A stretch of 64,000 bases of DNA, taken from contig DGPA01000027.1 of the NCBI GenBank assembly GCA_002389505.1, forward strand, positions 34,209 through 98,208. The letters are read 5' to 3'. Below, in pieces: positions 26,043 to 34,556 of this stretch. Within the stretch, counting starts at the first letter, position 1, and each line of letters begins with the position of its first letter. A program made the translations under genes and the position numbers. Origin of the DNA: Halieaceae bacterium UBA4452 (GTDB taxonomy: Bacteria > Pseudomonadota > Gammaproteobacteria > Pseudomonadales > Halieaceae). The notes under the pieces are model-generated. The model saw only the letters and a list, made by a program, of their open reading frames with translations, ran no database searches and had not been told where the DNA came from.

Positions 26043-26915
26043 ATGAAACTAATAGCTATGGCGGTGCTATTGCTCGCTGCCACTATGGTCCTCGGGTGGT
26101 TTGCCAGTCCGTCGGTTGGCACAGTAGCCGGTTTGCCCGGGCTAGTTATCTTGTTTGCCAGTATTTTTGCTGTCCAATGGCTCGGGTTTTTCCATGCATG
26201 GCTTTACAACACTGAACACTACTTTGATTTATTGGGCAGCCTGTCTTTCGCAGGAGCGGCTATCGCCGCTTGGTGGTGGAGCAGTGGTGGTTTAGTAGCT
26301 ACGCTACTCCTGTGCATGGTAGTTATTTGGGCCCTCCGCTTGGGGTCATTTTTGTTTCTACGCATTCGTGAGGTTGGCGAGGACCAACGGTTTCGTAAGA
26401 TTAAGCGCTCTCCCGCGCGATTCTTTCTTGTGTGGAATCTGCAAGGCTTGTGGATTTCTTTGACGAGTTCGGCGGCGCTGACAGCCATGTTAGGGGGTGT
26501 CAGCGAACCGATAGAGATCGTATCGATTATTGGTGTGCTGATGTGGTGCACAGGGTTACTGTTTGAAGCGATGGCAGATTATCAGAAAACTCAGTTCCGC
26601 CGTGATCCCGCCAAGGCGCAACGCTTCATCGCCAGCGGCTTGTGGTCGATCTGTCAGCACCCAAATTACAGTGGAGAAATCTTATTGTGGTGGGGCGTTG
26701 CGGTTACCGCGCTACCGACCTTTTCAGGAGGTCAGTGGCTGACGTTGATTTCGCCCATTTTCGTGGTTCTTTTACTGACCCGCATTAGCGGGATTCCATC
26801 ACTAGCCGCCAAAGCGGCGCGTCAGTGGGGCGATGATCCTGAGTATCAGGCCTATGTTGCCGTTACCCCCAGGCTTATCCCTCGTTGGCCGACTGCCCGC
26901 GGGGCAAGCGACTGA
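26043..26915 (+). CDS. DUF1295 / steroid 5-alpha-reductase-like membrane protein
   Basis: 290 aa polytopic membrane protein of the DUF1295 group. There are about six hydrophobic segments, a central RIREVGEDQRFRKIKRSPARFF loop, and a C-terminal ASGLWSICQHPNYSGEILLWWG. The NPNY-like HPNYSGE motif is shared with isoprenylcysteine methyltransferases and 5-alpha-reductases and marks the cofactor pocket. Known relatives reduce or methylate lipid substrates; this one is uncharacterised. It converges on the desaturase gene with an eight-base gap, so the two probably share a terminator region. Confidence 0.82.
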   Translation: MKLIAMAVLLLAATMVLGWFASPSVGTVAGLPGLVILFASIFAVQWLGFFHAWLYNTEHYFDLLGSLSFAGAAIAAWWWSSGGLVATLLLCMVVIWALRLGSFLFLRIREVGEDQRFRKIKRSPARFFLVWNLQGLWISLTSSAALTAMLGGVSEPIEIVSIIGVLMWCTGLLFEAMADYQKTQFRRDPAKAQRFIASGLWSICQHPNYSGEILLWWGVAVTALPTFSGGQWLTLISPIFVVLLLTRISGIPSLAAKAARQWGDDPEYQAYVAVTPRLIPRWPTARGASD

Positions 26916-26923
26916 CGTACCCG

Positions 26924-27859
26924 TCAAGCCGCAGGAATGGTTGCTGAGCCCAACTCCGGCACCGCCTGTTTGAGTACCCCCCAATAACCATAAACCCGTG
27001 ATTGGGGGTGTTCCGTGAAAAAGCCTCTGTTCAGCAAATGCTGATGCAACCTGGGTAATCGGTAACACGGTACGCTCGCTAATAGATGATGCTCGAGGTG
27101 GTAGTTGACGTAGTTGGGGCATAACACGATGCGTTCATACCAGCGGGGTAGCGTTGTGCGAGTGTTGAGTCGTGAATCGGCAGCAAATAGGTTGTCGACC
27201 GCACCGTGTTCAGCCACCTGTCGAATTCGGGCAAACAGGGGGTAGGTGGTTAAATAGGCTACCACCCACAAGCCATATAGCGAGGGGTGTTGCACCAGCA
27301 GTAGCAGCGCAAACAAGCCGACATTGACAAGGATGCCATGGGCGATGGCTGTTTTTTCACCCGCACGCATCATGATGCTACGACCCCCACCGGTGACCAA
27401 GCCAACAAGTAATTTAATCCCTGTTCTTCCGGACACATCGCGTAAGAGTTTGCGTTTAAAACTCGCTTTGTCGATGGGGTAGTGCTGGTAGTTAGGGAGG
27501 TCCGGATCGGCGTGGCTGCCCACTGTCCGATGGTGCTCTCGGTGCGAAGCGGCGTACCGCGTGCAGTCACCCAATACGGGTAACGCACAGACCCATTGGC
27601 CGATCCATTGGTTGAGGAACGGGGTTTTAAATAAGGTGTTGTGCCCCGCCTCATGCATTAAGACGGCCAGCCCCAACTGTCGTCCGCCGAGGAGAACAAT
27701 GGCAAGGGCTACCGTTATCGGATGCGTCCACAGGGCAACCAACGCGAATATCAGCAGAATCATTAGCCAATTACAGGCCACCATGTACAGGCCCATGCCA
27801 TCACTGCGCTGGGTGAATGCTTTGATATCGTTTGCCGAGAGAAAATCGCTGAGGTCCAT
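26924..27859 (-). CDS. Fatty acid desaturase (membrane di-iron)
   Basis: 311 aa integral-membrane desaturase or hydroxylase. The three His boxes are plain: HEAGHN (near 69), HREHH (near 106) and HLEHH (near 256). With the hydrophobic segments between them they match the FADS-like superfamily. It would use O2 and reduced ferredoxin or a similar donor to desaturate acyl chains or hydroxylate a lipid. The N-terminal ATG gives DLSDFLSANDIKAFTQ. Neighbouring DUF1295 and SDR genes also suggest lipid chemistry, but there is no shared operon. Confidence 0.9.
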   Translation of the reverse strand: MDLSDFLSANDIKAFTQRSDGMGLYMVACNWLMILLIFALVALWTHPITVALAIVLLGGRQLGLAVLMHEAGHNTLFKTPFLNQWIGQWVCALPVLGDCTRYAASHREHHRTVGSHADPDLPNYQHYPIDKASFKRKLLRDVSGRTGIKLLVGLVTGGGRSIMMRAGEKTAIAHGILVNVGLFALLLLVQHPSLYGLWVVAYLTTYPLFARIRQVAEHGAVDNLFAADSRLNTRTTLPRWYERIVLCPNYVNYHLEHHLLASVPCYRLPRLHQHLLNRGFFTEHPQSRVYGYWGVLKQAVPELGSATIPAA

Positions 27860-28135
27860 GGTAACGGTGCTCGTTTGCCGCTCAAAAGGCGGGCGTTTAA
27901 GGTAACAAACAAAAGATTAAATCGTCAAAGGGTGTTATTTTTCTGGCCTCATAGTCAATGGCAAGTCATATGACCGAAATAACACTGACGAATCAGCCCA
28001 TACCGAAGCGAGTGACAGGGTCACTCATGCGTGCGCCAGGGAGCGACCAGGCATTATTGACGCCTGCTAAGATGCCTCGTTTATTATGGATAGGGGCGAC
28101 TGTCAGGGCCATTTTAGAATCGAGAGGACCATGCA

Positions 28136-28954
28136 ATGACACACTACTTTGAGGGTAAATCTGCGGCAGTGACGGGAGCGGGGGATGGTATCGGTCGAGC
28201 GTTGGCCATGCAGCTCAATGCGGAAGGCTGTGCACTGTGGCTCTGTGATATCAGCGATGAGCGTTTGCAGGCCACATACAGTCAATTAGATGCACAGTCA
28301 GCCCCCGTCCATCTCAGGGTGGTTGACTGTGGCGATAAGCAGGCTATCGACGCGTGGGTTGACGAAATTAGCCAGCATACTCAGGCTATTGATGCGGTAT
28401 TTAACAATGCTGGAGTCGCTTATTCGGCGTTATTTGAGGATGCCACTGAAGATAATTATCAGTGGTTAATGGGCGTTAATTTTTGGGGGGTTGTTTGGAG
28501 CTCGAGGGCTTTCCTGCCGTTGCTAACCCGAGCGCCAGTAGGGCATCTGGTTAACGTGTCCTCTATTTTTGGTATGGTCGGTATAGCCACCCAGTCGGCC
28601 TATAATGCGGCTAAATTTGCCGTGCGTGGCTTTACAGAATCGCTCGTTGCTGAATATTATGATACGTCTATCCGGGTGAGCTGTGTACACCCTGGCGGCA
28701 TAGCGACCAACATTGCCCGCCGAGCGCGCGCCGATGGACAAGATGCGTGGGCTACCCCCGAGCAGCGTGATGAGCAGTTTAAGCAATACGCCTCCACGAC
28801 CCCCCAGCAAGCAGCTGCCGTGATCCTAAAGGGGGTGGCGCAGTCCAAGCCGCAGATTCTTATAGGACGCGACGCAAAGCTAATGCATCTGTTCGCTCGG
28901 CTGTTTCCAGTCCGTTACCACGCCCTGACGCGCCGGTTTTTGGAGCACGATTAA
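28136..28954 (+). CDS. Short-chain dehydrogenase/reductase
   Basis: 272 aa SDR. The NAD(P) motif TGAGDGIGRA is at residues 14-23, NNAG near 92, and the catalytic Ser, Tyr and Lys in NVSS and YNAAK near 140-160. Past the core there is a C-terminal extension of about 60 residues with AKLMHLFARLFPVRYHALTRRF, as in retinol- and acyl-type SDRs that associate with membranes. GAGAGGA lies seven bases before the ATG. Substrate unknown. The gene stands alone between a desaturase and a YebC-like gene. Confidence 0.88.
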   Translation: MTHYFEGKSAAVTGAGDGIGRALAMQLNAEGCALWLCDISDERLQATYSQLDAQSAPVHLRVVDCGDKQAIDAWVDEISQHTQAIDAVFNNAGVAYSALFEDATEDNYQWLMGVNFWGVVWSSRAFLPLLTRAPVGHLVNVSSIFGMVGIATQSAYNAAKFAVRGFTESLVAEYYDTSIRVSCVHPGGIATNIARRARADGQDAWATPEQRDEQFKQYASTTPQQAAAVILKGVAQSKPQILIGRDAKLMHLFARLFPVRYHALTRRFLEHD

Positions 28955-29183
28955 TGCCGGCAGTGATGGCATTCAGCGTTGCCCTTTATCGCCCGGGTCG
29001 TTGCTATGTCTGCTCAGGGATCTTCCCGCCGCCCAAAACAAGGCCCACCGTTGCCTGTGCCGGTAAACCGTTTGTTAGTGGCAGCCTGAGAATAGTGTGA
29101 ATCACCCCCGAGTAACAGCGGCAAGCAAAGTTTCCCTCAAGAAGCTAAACTTCGACCATCAAGACGATTATCGGAGTTGAGTA

Positions 29184-29894
29184 ATGGGGCGTGCGTACCA
29201 GAACCGCAAAATGTCTATGGCCAAAACCGCGGCCGTCAAAACGTCTATTTATTCCAAATATAGTCGTGAAATCTATGTCGTGGCAAAAGCGGGTGGCACA
29301 GATCTGAGCGCCAACTTATCGTTACGTGCGCTCATCGATCGGGCAAAAAAAGATCAGGTGCCCACTCACGTCATTGAAAAAGCACTGGACAAGGCTAACT
29401 CAGGGGTCGGTGAGGATTTTCAGACTGCGCGCTATGAAGGGTTTGGCCCTGGCGGCTGCATGGTGTTGGTGGAGTGCCTCACCGACAACGTTAATCGAAC
29501 TATCGGTGACGTACGCCCCGCCTTTACCAAAGGGAAAGGTAAAATTAGTACCCCAGGTACAGTCGCGCATATGTTTGATCATGCTGCCGTGTTTGTATTC
29601 GCCGGCGAAGAAGACGACGTCTTGGAGACCTTGTTGATGGCCGATATCGACGTCACCGAAGTCGAAAGCGATGGGCAACTGCTCACCGTGATTGCACCCC
29701 ACACCGAATATGCCCGAACGCGTAACGCCTTGACTGAGGCCTATCCTGAGCTAGCGTTTGAGATAGATGAGATTCAATTCGTCCCTAAGGGCGAAACGGT
29801 TCTTAATGATGATGAGAGTGAGCAATTCGAGAAACTATTGGATTTGCTCAACGCCTGTGAAGACGTCCAAAATATTTATCATGACGTCAAGTGA
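29184..29894 (+). CDS. YebC/PmpR-family protein, YeeN subgroup
   Basis: 236 aa member of the YebC/TACO1 family, with roles in transcription control or in helping ribosomes through proline stretches. The start MGRAYQNRKMSMAKTAAVKTSIYSKYSREIY resembles E. coli YeeN rather than YebC. Other family signatures are VIEKALDKA, YEGFGPGGCMVLVECLTDN and VNRTIGDVRPAFTK, with a C-terminal acidic LLDLLNACEDVQNIYHDV. The usual YebC neighbour ruvC is not here. A GGAGTTGAGTA sequence precedes the ATG. Confidence 0.92.
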   Translation: MGRAYQNRKMSMAKTAAVKTSIYSKYSREIYVVAKAGGTDLSANLSLRALIDRAKKDQVPTHVIEKALDKANSGVGEDFQTARYEGFGPGGCMVLVECLTDNVNRTIGDVRPAFTKGKGKISTPGTVAHMFDHAAVFVFAGEEDDVLETLLMADIDVTEVESDGQLLTVIAPHTEYARTRNALTEAYPELAFEIDEIQFVPKGETVLNDDESEQFEKLLDLLNACEDVQNIYHDVK

Positions 29895-30037
29895 ACTCGA
29901 GGGTAAGCGGTTGTACGGCTGCATGGCCGAGCCGCTGAAAGATCGGCACTGCGGCTTCGCTATACTGCGCACAGAGTGGTCGGAGTGAACGAATCCAAGT
30001 ACAACTAGGTCAGTGAATAGCAAAAGGGTAGCGAGTG

Positions 30038-31906
30038 ATGACAGAACAGTGGGATGTATTGATTCGGGGCGCCACGTTGTTTGACGGGTCAGGCGATCCA
30101 GCGGTCATTGAAGACATTGCGATCAAGGACGGCAAGGTGGTGGCGCGAGGCCGCGATCTCCCTAGGGCCGTAGCCCGCGAGGTCGTGGATGCTGAGGGGC
30201 AGTGGTTGCTGCCAGGGTTGCTTGATATTCATACCCATTTGGATTTAGAGGTTGATGTCTCGCCCGGTTTGTCCGAGGTGGTGAGGCATGGAACCACGAC
30301 GGTGTTAGTGGGAAATTGTAGTTTAGGCACCTGTTTTGGCCGCCAACAGCAGGGTGATCAAGACCCTATTATTGACTGCTTTACTCGGGTGGAAAATATT
30401 CCCAAGAAAATTTTGCGCCAGTGTGCCGATGCGATCTCTTGGGATAATACCGGTGATTATCTTGACCACTTCGATAACATTGCTTTAGGCCCGAATATGG
30501 CTGCTTTTGTGCCTCACTCGATGCTGCGTATTGAAGCAATGGGCTTGCAAGATAGTGTGAGTCGAGCGCCCACCGAGGAAGAGCTTCAGCATATGGAATC
30601 GCTGTTAGAGGATGCCATGGTCCAAGGGTATATTGGCATGAGCACCGATGGTCTGCCGTTCCATTATTTGTCCAACGCACCCAATACGGATAAGCGAATT
30701 CCCACGCAGTTTGCCAGCTTTGGTGAGCTCAAGCGCCTGTTAAAGGTTGTTCGTAATAACGATCGGGTCTGGCAGACCACGCCAATCATAGAAAACAAAC
30801 TCATGGCTTTCGCGTATTTTACCCTGACCAGCGGGCGGCTATTTGGTAAGACCTTAAAAACGTCAGCGCTGTCAGCGATGGAAATGGCGGTGGCTCCCAA
30901 GACGGGCAAGCTGTTTTTAAATTATGCCCGCTTACTTAACTCTTGGCTGTTAAAGGGTCGCTTACATTTTCAAGCCTTGGGCACTAACTTCCGAGTTTGG
31001 TCTGACGGTATTGTGAGTCCGCTATTTGAGGAGATGAGTGCGGGAGCGGAGCTCATTGCTAAAGAATATGATGATCGAGAAGGGCGTCTTCGATTACTGG
31101 ATGATCCGGAGTGGCAAACGCGTTTTCGACAGGAGTGGCGGCACGGTCGAACAGGCAATGACCTGGCTAGCTGGAAAGCGCGCATAGGCTTGCCGGACAG
31201 CTTGGTTATTCGCGATCCCCAGTTATTGGTTTTTGACGGTGCGCCTGTCCCTGAGTGGAATGGTGAAACCTTTGCGCAGGTGATGGCCAGGGTAGAGGCC
31301 TACAAGTCAGGTGGAGAAGCGCACGCCCGGAGCGACGAAGAGCGTCACGCGTTTGAACTCACTCCGGCATGCTTTGACAGCGATGCGGATTTCATGATCC
31401 ACCTCATGCGTGAATATGACAAACAGTTCCGCTTTTATGCGGACGTCGGAAATGTCGGTAATCGCGCCACGCTAGACTTACTCCTCCATGAAGCGGCAAT
31501 GCCAGGATTTAACGACTCTGGCGCACATATTACCAATATGGCATTTTTTGATGCCAACCTTATGTCATTGAAGTTAGCACGAGCTCGTAATGAGGAGACC
31601 GTGTCGCGCATGGTGCGACGGTTGACACGGGAGCCCGCCGAGTTTTTCGGGATTGATGCTGGATCGATTGAAACCGGTAAGCAAGCGGATCTGGTGTTGA
31701 TAAATCCGAGTGCCTTAGATGATTGGGAGCCGGACAGAACCCGCCAAATTGAACACCGGGAAGTGTTTGATCACCCACAAATGGTCAACCGATCTGAGGG
31801 TATCGTTGATCGGGTATGGATTGCCGGTCAGCTTGCTTGGTGTGAGGGCAAAGCCTCGTCAATGCTTGGTCAGCAACGGCTGGGTAGAGCGTTAAGGGCG
31901 GCCTAA
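30038..31906 (+). CDS. N-acyl-D-amino-acid deacylase-like amidohydrolase
   Basis: 622 aa metal-dependent hydrolase of the D-aminoacylase branch of the amidohydrolase superfamily. It begins with the beta-sandwich IRGATLFDGSG, then LPGLLDIHTHLD with the HxH metal ligands (near 66-70), VRHGTTTVLVGNCSLG, the acid-rich middle part, and the late DSGAHITNMA carrying the catalytic Asp. The usual C-terminal GKQADLVLINPS closes the sandwich. I chose the ATG at 30038 behind AAAAGGG; a GTG sits one codon earlier. Related proteins remove acyl groups from D-amino acids or act on cyclic amides. The exact substrate is unknown. Confidence 0.87.
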   Translation: MTEQWDVLIRGATLFDGSGDPAVIEDIAIKDGKVVARGRDLPRAVAREVVDAEGQWLLPGLLDIHTHLDLEVDVSPGLSEVVRHGTTTVLVGNCSLGTCFGRQQQGDQDPIIDCFTRVENIPKKILRQCADAISWDNTGDYLDHFDNIALGPNMAAFVPHSMLRIEAMGLQDSVSRAPTEEELQHMESLLEDAMVQGYIGMSTDGLPFHYLSNAPNTDKRIPTQFASFGELKRLLKVVRNNDRVWQTTPIIENKLMAFAYFTLTSGRLFGKTLKTSALSAMEMAVAPKTGKLFLNYARLLNSWLLKGRLHFQALGTNFRVWSDGIVSPLFEEMSAGAELIAKEYDDREGRLRLLDDPEWQTRFRQEWRHGRTGNDLASWKARIGLPDSLVIRDPQLLVFDGAPVPEWNGETFAQVMARVEAYKSGGEAHARSDEERHAFELTPACFDSDADFMIHLMREYDKQFRFYADVGNVGNRATLDLLLHEAAMPGFNDSGAHITNMAFFDANLMSLKLARARNEETVSRMVRRLTREPAEFFGIDAGSIETGKQADLVLINPSALDDWEPDRTRQIEHREVFDHPQMVNRSEGIVDRVWIAGQLAWCEGKASSMLGQQRLGRALRAA

Positions 31907-31937
31907 TAATAGTGGGGGCTGCGCGCCAGTATTGTTG

Positions 31938-32759
31938 TTAGCATTCGGTGTTAAATGCCCTGACGGTCTTTTCCCCATAACCCGCCGCGGTGGTAAAAAA
32001 AGTGTCTGGATCGTCGTGGCGGAGTTGCGTGAGTGCTAGCTCATTACCCTTCGCAAAGATGAGCTCAGGCGTGTTGGCGCTAATGGCCGCTAGAATTGCG
32101 CGAGCACAATCCATGGGATGATCACCGCCGTCGATGACATCGTCAGAGCCTCCTCGTCGTGAGCCATCGCCGGTCAATGCGTTGCGTGACACGTCAGTTG
32201 CCACAGAGCCAGGTAATACGGTAGTGACGCGAATATTGTGTAGAGTTTCCACTTCACAACGCAGTGCATCCATATAGCCGAGTAAACCGTGTTTTGCAGC
32301 GCAATAGGCAGTTCGCAGTGGCGCGCCAATTCGACCCGCAAGAGAGCTGATCGCGACAATGTGACCGCCCCCCGCGGTGACCATCCGCTGCAGTTGCAGC
32401 TGAGTCAGCCAAATGGGTGCCAGTAAATCAATATTCAGCATCTGTTGATAAACCTCAGGGGCGGTATCGACAGCCACGCTACGTTGGCTAACGCCGGCGT
32501 TGTTGATGAGCACATCCACCTGACCCTGCCACGCCCAGGCTCGCGCAGTAATGTCGTCAAGCGCGGGGTAATCTGTGGCCTCAAAAGGTAGTATTAAGCA
32601 GGGTCCTGCGAGCGTCTTGGCAACGTCGCTCAAGGCCTCGGTACGCCGCCCTGAGAGGATGACCTGAGCTCCCGCAGCACTGGCCGCTGTTGCTAAAGCA
32701 GCACCAATGCCCGATGAAGCGCCGGTGATCCATAGGCATTTGTTACTGATGTCGGTCAT
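31938..32759 (-). CDS. Short-chain dehydrogenase/reductase
   Basis: 273 aa classical SDR with TGASSGIGAAL (near 11-21), NNAG near 89 and catalytic YCAAK near 157. Start at the ATG giving MTDISNKCLWITG; an upstream extension of the frame is not SDR-like. The C-terminal ARAILAAISANTPELIFAKGNE resembles SDR family 7/DHRS7-type enzymes. It converges on the amidohydrolase gene with a 31-base gap. Substrate unknown. Confidence 0.88.
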   Translation of the reverse strand: MTDISNKCLWITGASSGIGAALATAASAAGAQVILSGRRTEALSDVAKTLAGPCLILPFEATDYPALDDITARAWAWQGQVDVLINNAGVSQRSVAVDTAPEVYQQMLNIDLLAPIWLTQLQLQRMVTAGGGHIVAISSLAGRIGAPLRTAYCAAKHGLLGYMDALRCEVETLHNIRVTTVLPGSVATDVSRNALTGDGSRRGGSDDVIDGGDHPMDCARAILAAISANTPELIFAKGNELALTQLRHDDPDTFFTTAAGYGEKTVRAFNTEC

Positions 32760-32949
32760 AGAAGCACTCACTGTCTGGGAGGATAGGCGGGCCCACTGGC
32801 GGTTAGTTCGCCATTGAGTACCATCGACAATAATGCAGCAATGACTGCGATCTGGCGAGTGTAGAGATAGATATTCCAAACCGATCGGTACGGAAATGCG
32901 TTGCTAGCCACTACTGCATCCTTGGAACACGCTAGCAAAAAATGAACAT

Positions 32950-32978
32950 AAAAAAAGACCCGCCTTGGCGAGTCTTTT
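32950..32978 (-). terminator. Rho-independent terminator of the TorF-type porin gene
   Basis: On the minus strand AAAAGAC-T-CGCC-AA-GGCG-G-GTCTTTTTT forms an interrupted 11-bp stem ending in a T-run, about 45 bases after the porin stop codon. Confidence 0.8.
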
Positions 32979-33021
32979 CGCATCCACTGTTCGCTGAGGT
33001 CGACGTCAGCGAGGAGTTGCC

Positions 33022-33765
33022 TTACAGTGAAATATCAACCGCGTAACCCACGACGAACTTCATCTGATCGTTGTCGTAACCCCCTTCAGCGGCAGCGCCT
33101 TTGACGTTGGTATCACTGATCATGAACGAGAAGCCGTCTTTGCTGACACTGACGTTGTAGTCAAAATAACCTTCAGCATTACCGTTAAATGCTTCAGCAA
33201 AATCGCCATCGTGGTAGCCCAAATGTACGCCGACGTCCAGCCCGTTACCGACGGTGAAGCCATAGTCTAGAGATCCGTAGTAGGCCTCACCAAACCCAAA
33301 GTCTTGGTCTGGTGACGTTTCGTCTGCCTCAGTATTGGCCAGCACAGATAGGGTCGCACTGAAGCCACCAATAGCCACTGAGCCATAGATTTCCCCAAAG
33401 TCAAACTCAGCTTCTTTGTCGTAATTGTAGTACAGATAGCCTATATCCCAGCTGATGTCACCGGTGTTGAAGGCAAAACCTGCGTAGATATCGTGCTCAT
33501 AGGAATAGACATCCCCCGCGCCATAGTTAACGTTGGATGTCCATGTCCCCGCATAAAAACCGCTCTCGTGGCTGTAATCGATGCCTCCTTGAACAGCGGC
33601 TTCGTTTTCGGTTTGAGTCAAACCACGCCAAATGTAGTTGTTGGTCACGGAGGCGTTGGCACTCCACTCCCCCGCATGCAATGGCGCTGCAAGGGCGCTT
33701 CCAACCAGCGCAGTGGTGGCTAATAAACTTTTTACTGTAAGCGCGTTGCGTTGCAGTGTGTACAT
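33022..33765 (-). CDS. TorF-family putative outer-membrane porin
   Basis: 247 aa protein with a cleavable signal peptide (LLATTALVGSALAAPLHAGEW, cut after the AxA near residue 31). The mature part is rich in aromatic and glycine-containing beta-strands, for example NNYIWRGLTQTENEAAVQGGIDY and FNTGDISWDIGYLYYNY, and it ends in a beta-strand with VGYAVDISL. It matches the TorF / TIGR02001 group. GAGGAA precedes the ATG. Members are often found beside glnK-amtB; here the gene is alone but has a strong sigma-54 promoter, so nitrogen-linked or other activator-dependent expression is likely. Outer membrane. Confidence 0.9.
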   Translation of the reverse strand: MYTLQRNALTVKSLLATTALVGSALAAPLHAGEWSANASVTNNYIWRGLTQTENEAAVQGGIDYSHESGFYAGTWTSNVNYGAGDVYSYEHDIYAGFAFNTGDISWDIGYLYYNYDKEAEFDFGEIYGSVAIGGFSATLSVLANTEADETSPDQDFGFGEAYYGSLDYGFTVGNGLDVGVHLGYHDGDFAEAFNGNAEGYFDYNVSVSKDGFSFMISDTNVKGAAAEGGYDNDQMKFVVGYAVDISL

Positions 33766-33803
33766 AGTGATTCCTCATAAACGTAATGTTTAAAGCAAAA
33801 ACT

Positions 33804-33849
33804 GTGTGGGGGTGCCGACTGGGGAACCGTCGGCGGCTTAGTCCCACAC
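33804..33849 (-). terminator. Terminator-like hairpin in the porin leader
   Basis: On the minus strand GTGTGGG pairs with CCCACAC (outer 7 bp) and GCCGAC with GTCGGC (inner 6 bp), with an 8/3-base internal loop and a 9-base tip. AGTTTTTGC follows. It starts only about six bases after the transcription start predicted from the sigma-54 promoter and ends 38 bases before the porin ATG. It could stop or slow transcription, or protect the mRNA 5' end. Confidence 0.55.
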
Positions 33850-33864
33850 GCCCGTCAAGACAAA

Positions 33865-33880
33865 TGCAAGCGACGTGCCA
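33865..33880 (-). promoter_or_regulatory. Sigma-54 (RpoN) promoter of the porin gene
   Basis: TGGCACGTCGCTTGCA on the minus strand matches the -24/-12 consensus (TGGCACG-N4-TTGCA) at every conserved position, with exactly ten bases between GG and GC. The start site would be near 33855, about 90 bases before the porin ATG. Confidence 0.85.
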
Positions 33881-33973
33881 CTTTTTTTAAGTTACTGATT
33901 TTAAATAAATAGGGGGCTTTAACCCCGTCATTTTGATGAACGCACAGAGCCTCTCATCAATGCGCACAACCCC

Positions 33974-33997
33974 TTTTGGCGCACTCGCGCACCAAAA
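33974..33997. promoter_or_regulatory. Candidate enhancer-binding dyad upstream of the sigma-54 promoter
   Basis: TTTTGG-N12-CCAAAA with further matches inside forms an imperfect 24-bp dyad centred about 130 bases upstream of the predicted start. GCGCAC occurs at 33962, 33979 and 33987. The position fits a sigma-54 activator site; no activator is identified, and the pattern is not the NtrC consensus. The rest of the 308-bp gap 33766-34073 shows nothing else. Confidence 0.4.
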
Positions 33998-34073
33998 AAG
34001 CGCGATACATCGCCGTGAGAGTGTGCGACGCTTTTACTCGATTTTTTGTTCATTATAGTCAAGCGAGAATGTT

Positions 34074-34424
34074 ATGCGTTTACCCTACTTAGCTATCACC
34101 CTGATTCCCCTGTCAGTCATGTCAATGGCGGAGGAGGCGATTTGTACCAACGTTGTTGCCGCTACCGAGGCCGAAGTCAGAGTGGCGATGGGTCACCGTT
34201 GGAGCGACGACATGGCCAGCCTTACTCGGCGCACTGCGAGCGCTGCCTGTATGAAGTCGCTGTCTGGACGTTATGGACGTCAATCGCCAATGCCTGTCGT
34301 TGAGCCAGATACCACTGCAGATGTCGAGCCTGACAAAGATGACAGCCGTTTTGTCATCCGAGCACTGTCGGGAGCTCCCGGCAAAAAGCCCTACGAGCGG
34401 CGGCGCCCTTCTGGTGACCACTAA
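34074..34424 (+). CDS. Small putative exported protein
   Basis: 116 aa with a plausible signal peptide (RLPYLAITLIPLSVMSMAEEA, cut near residue 19). The mature part begins ICTNVVAATEAEVRVAMGHRWS and contains two Cys, then a Pro/Asp-rich, charged tail with KKPYERRR. I do not recognise a family. It precedes the YeeE/YedE pair on the same strand with a 132-bp gap, so any link is only positional. Confidence 0.5.
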   Translation: MRLPYLAITLIPLSVMSMAEEAICTNVVAATEAEVRVAMGHRWSDDMASLTRRTASAACMKSLSGRYGRQSPMPVVEPDTTADVEPDKDDSRFVIRALSGAPGKKPYERRRPSGDH

Positions 34425-34556
34425 TGGCATGTCGATGACCGCAGGTTTTTAGCCACTAGCCTTATTTGTAAAAATAGCATAAGCTTATTCTTAATAGTTA
34501 TTTATAGTAACTAAGCCCTAGTTAACCTAGCTAGGGGAACAAAGGAGTACGTGCTT

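Noticed and set aside
29005..29100. 27-codon frame starting MSAQGSSRRPKQG before the YebC-like gene
   Set aside because: Too short, no ribosome site, no match to known leader peptides.
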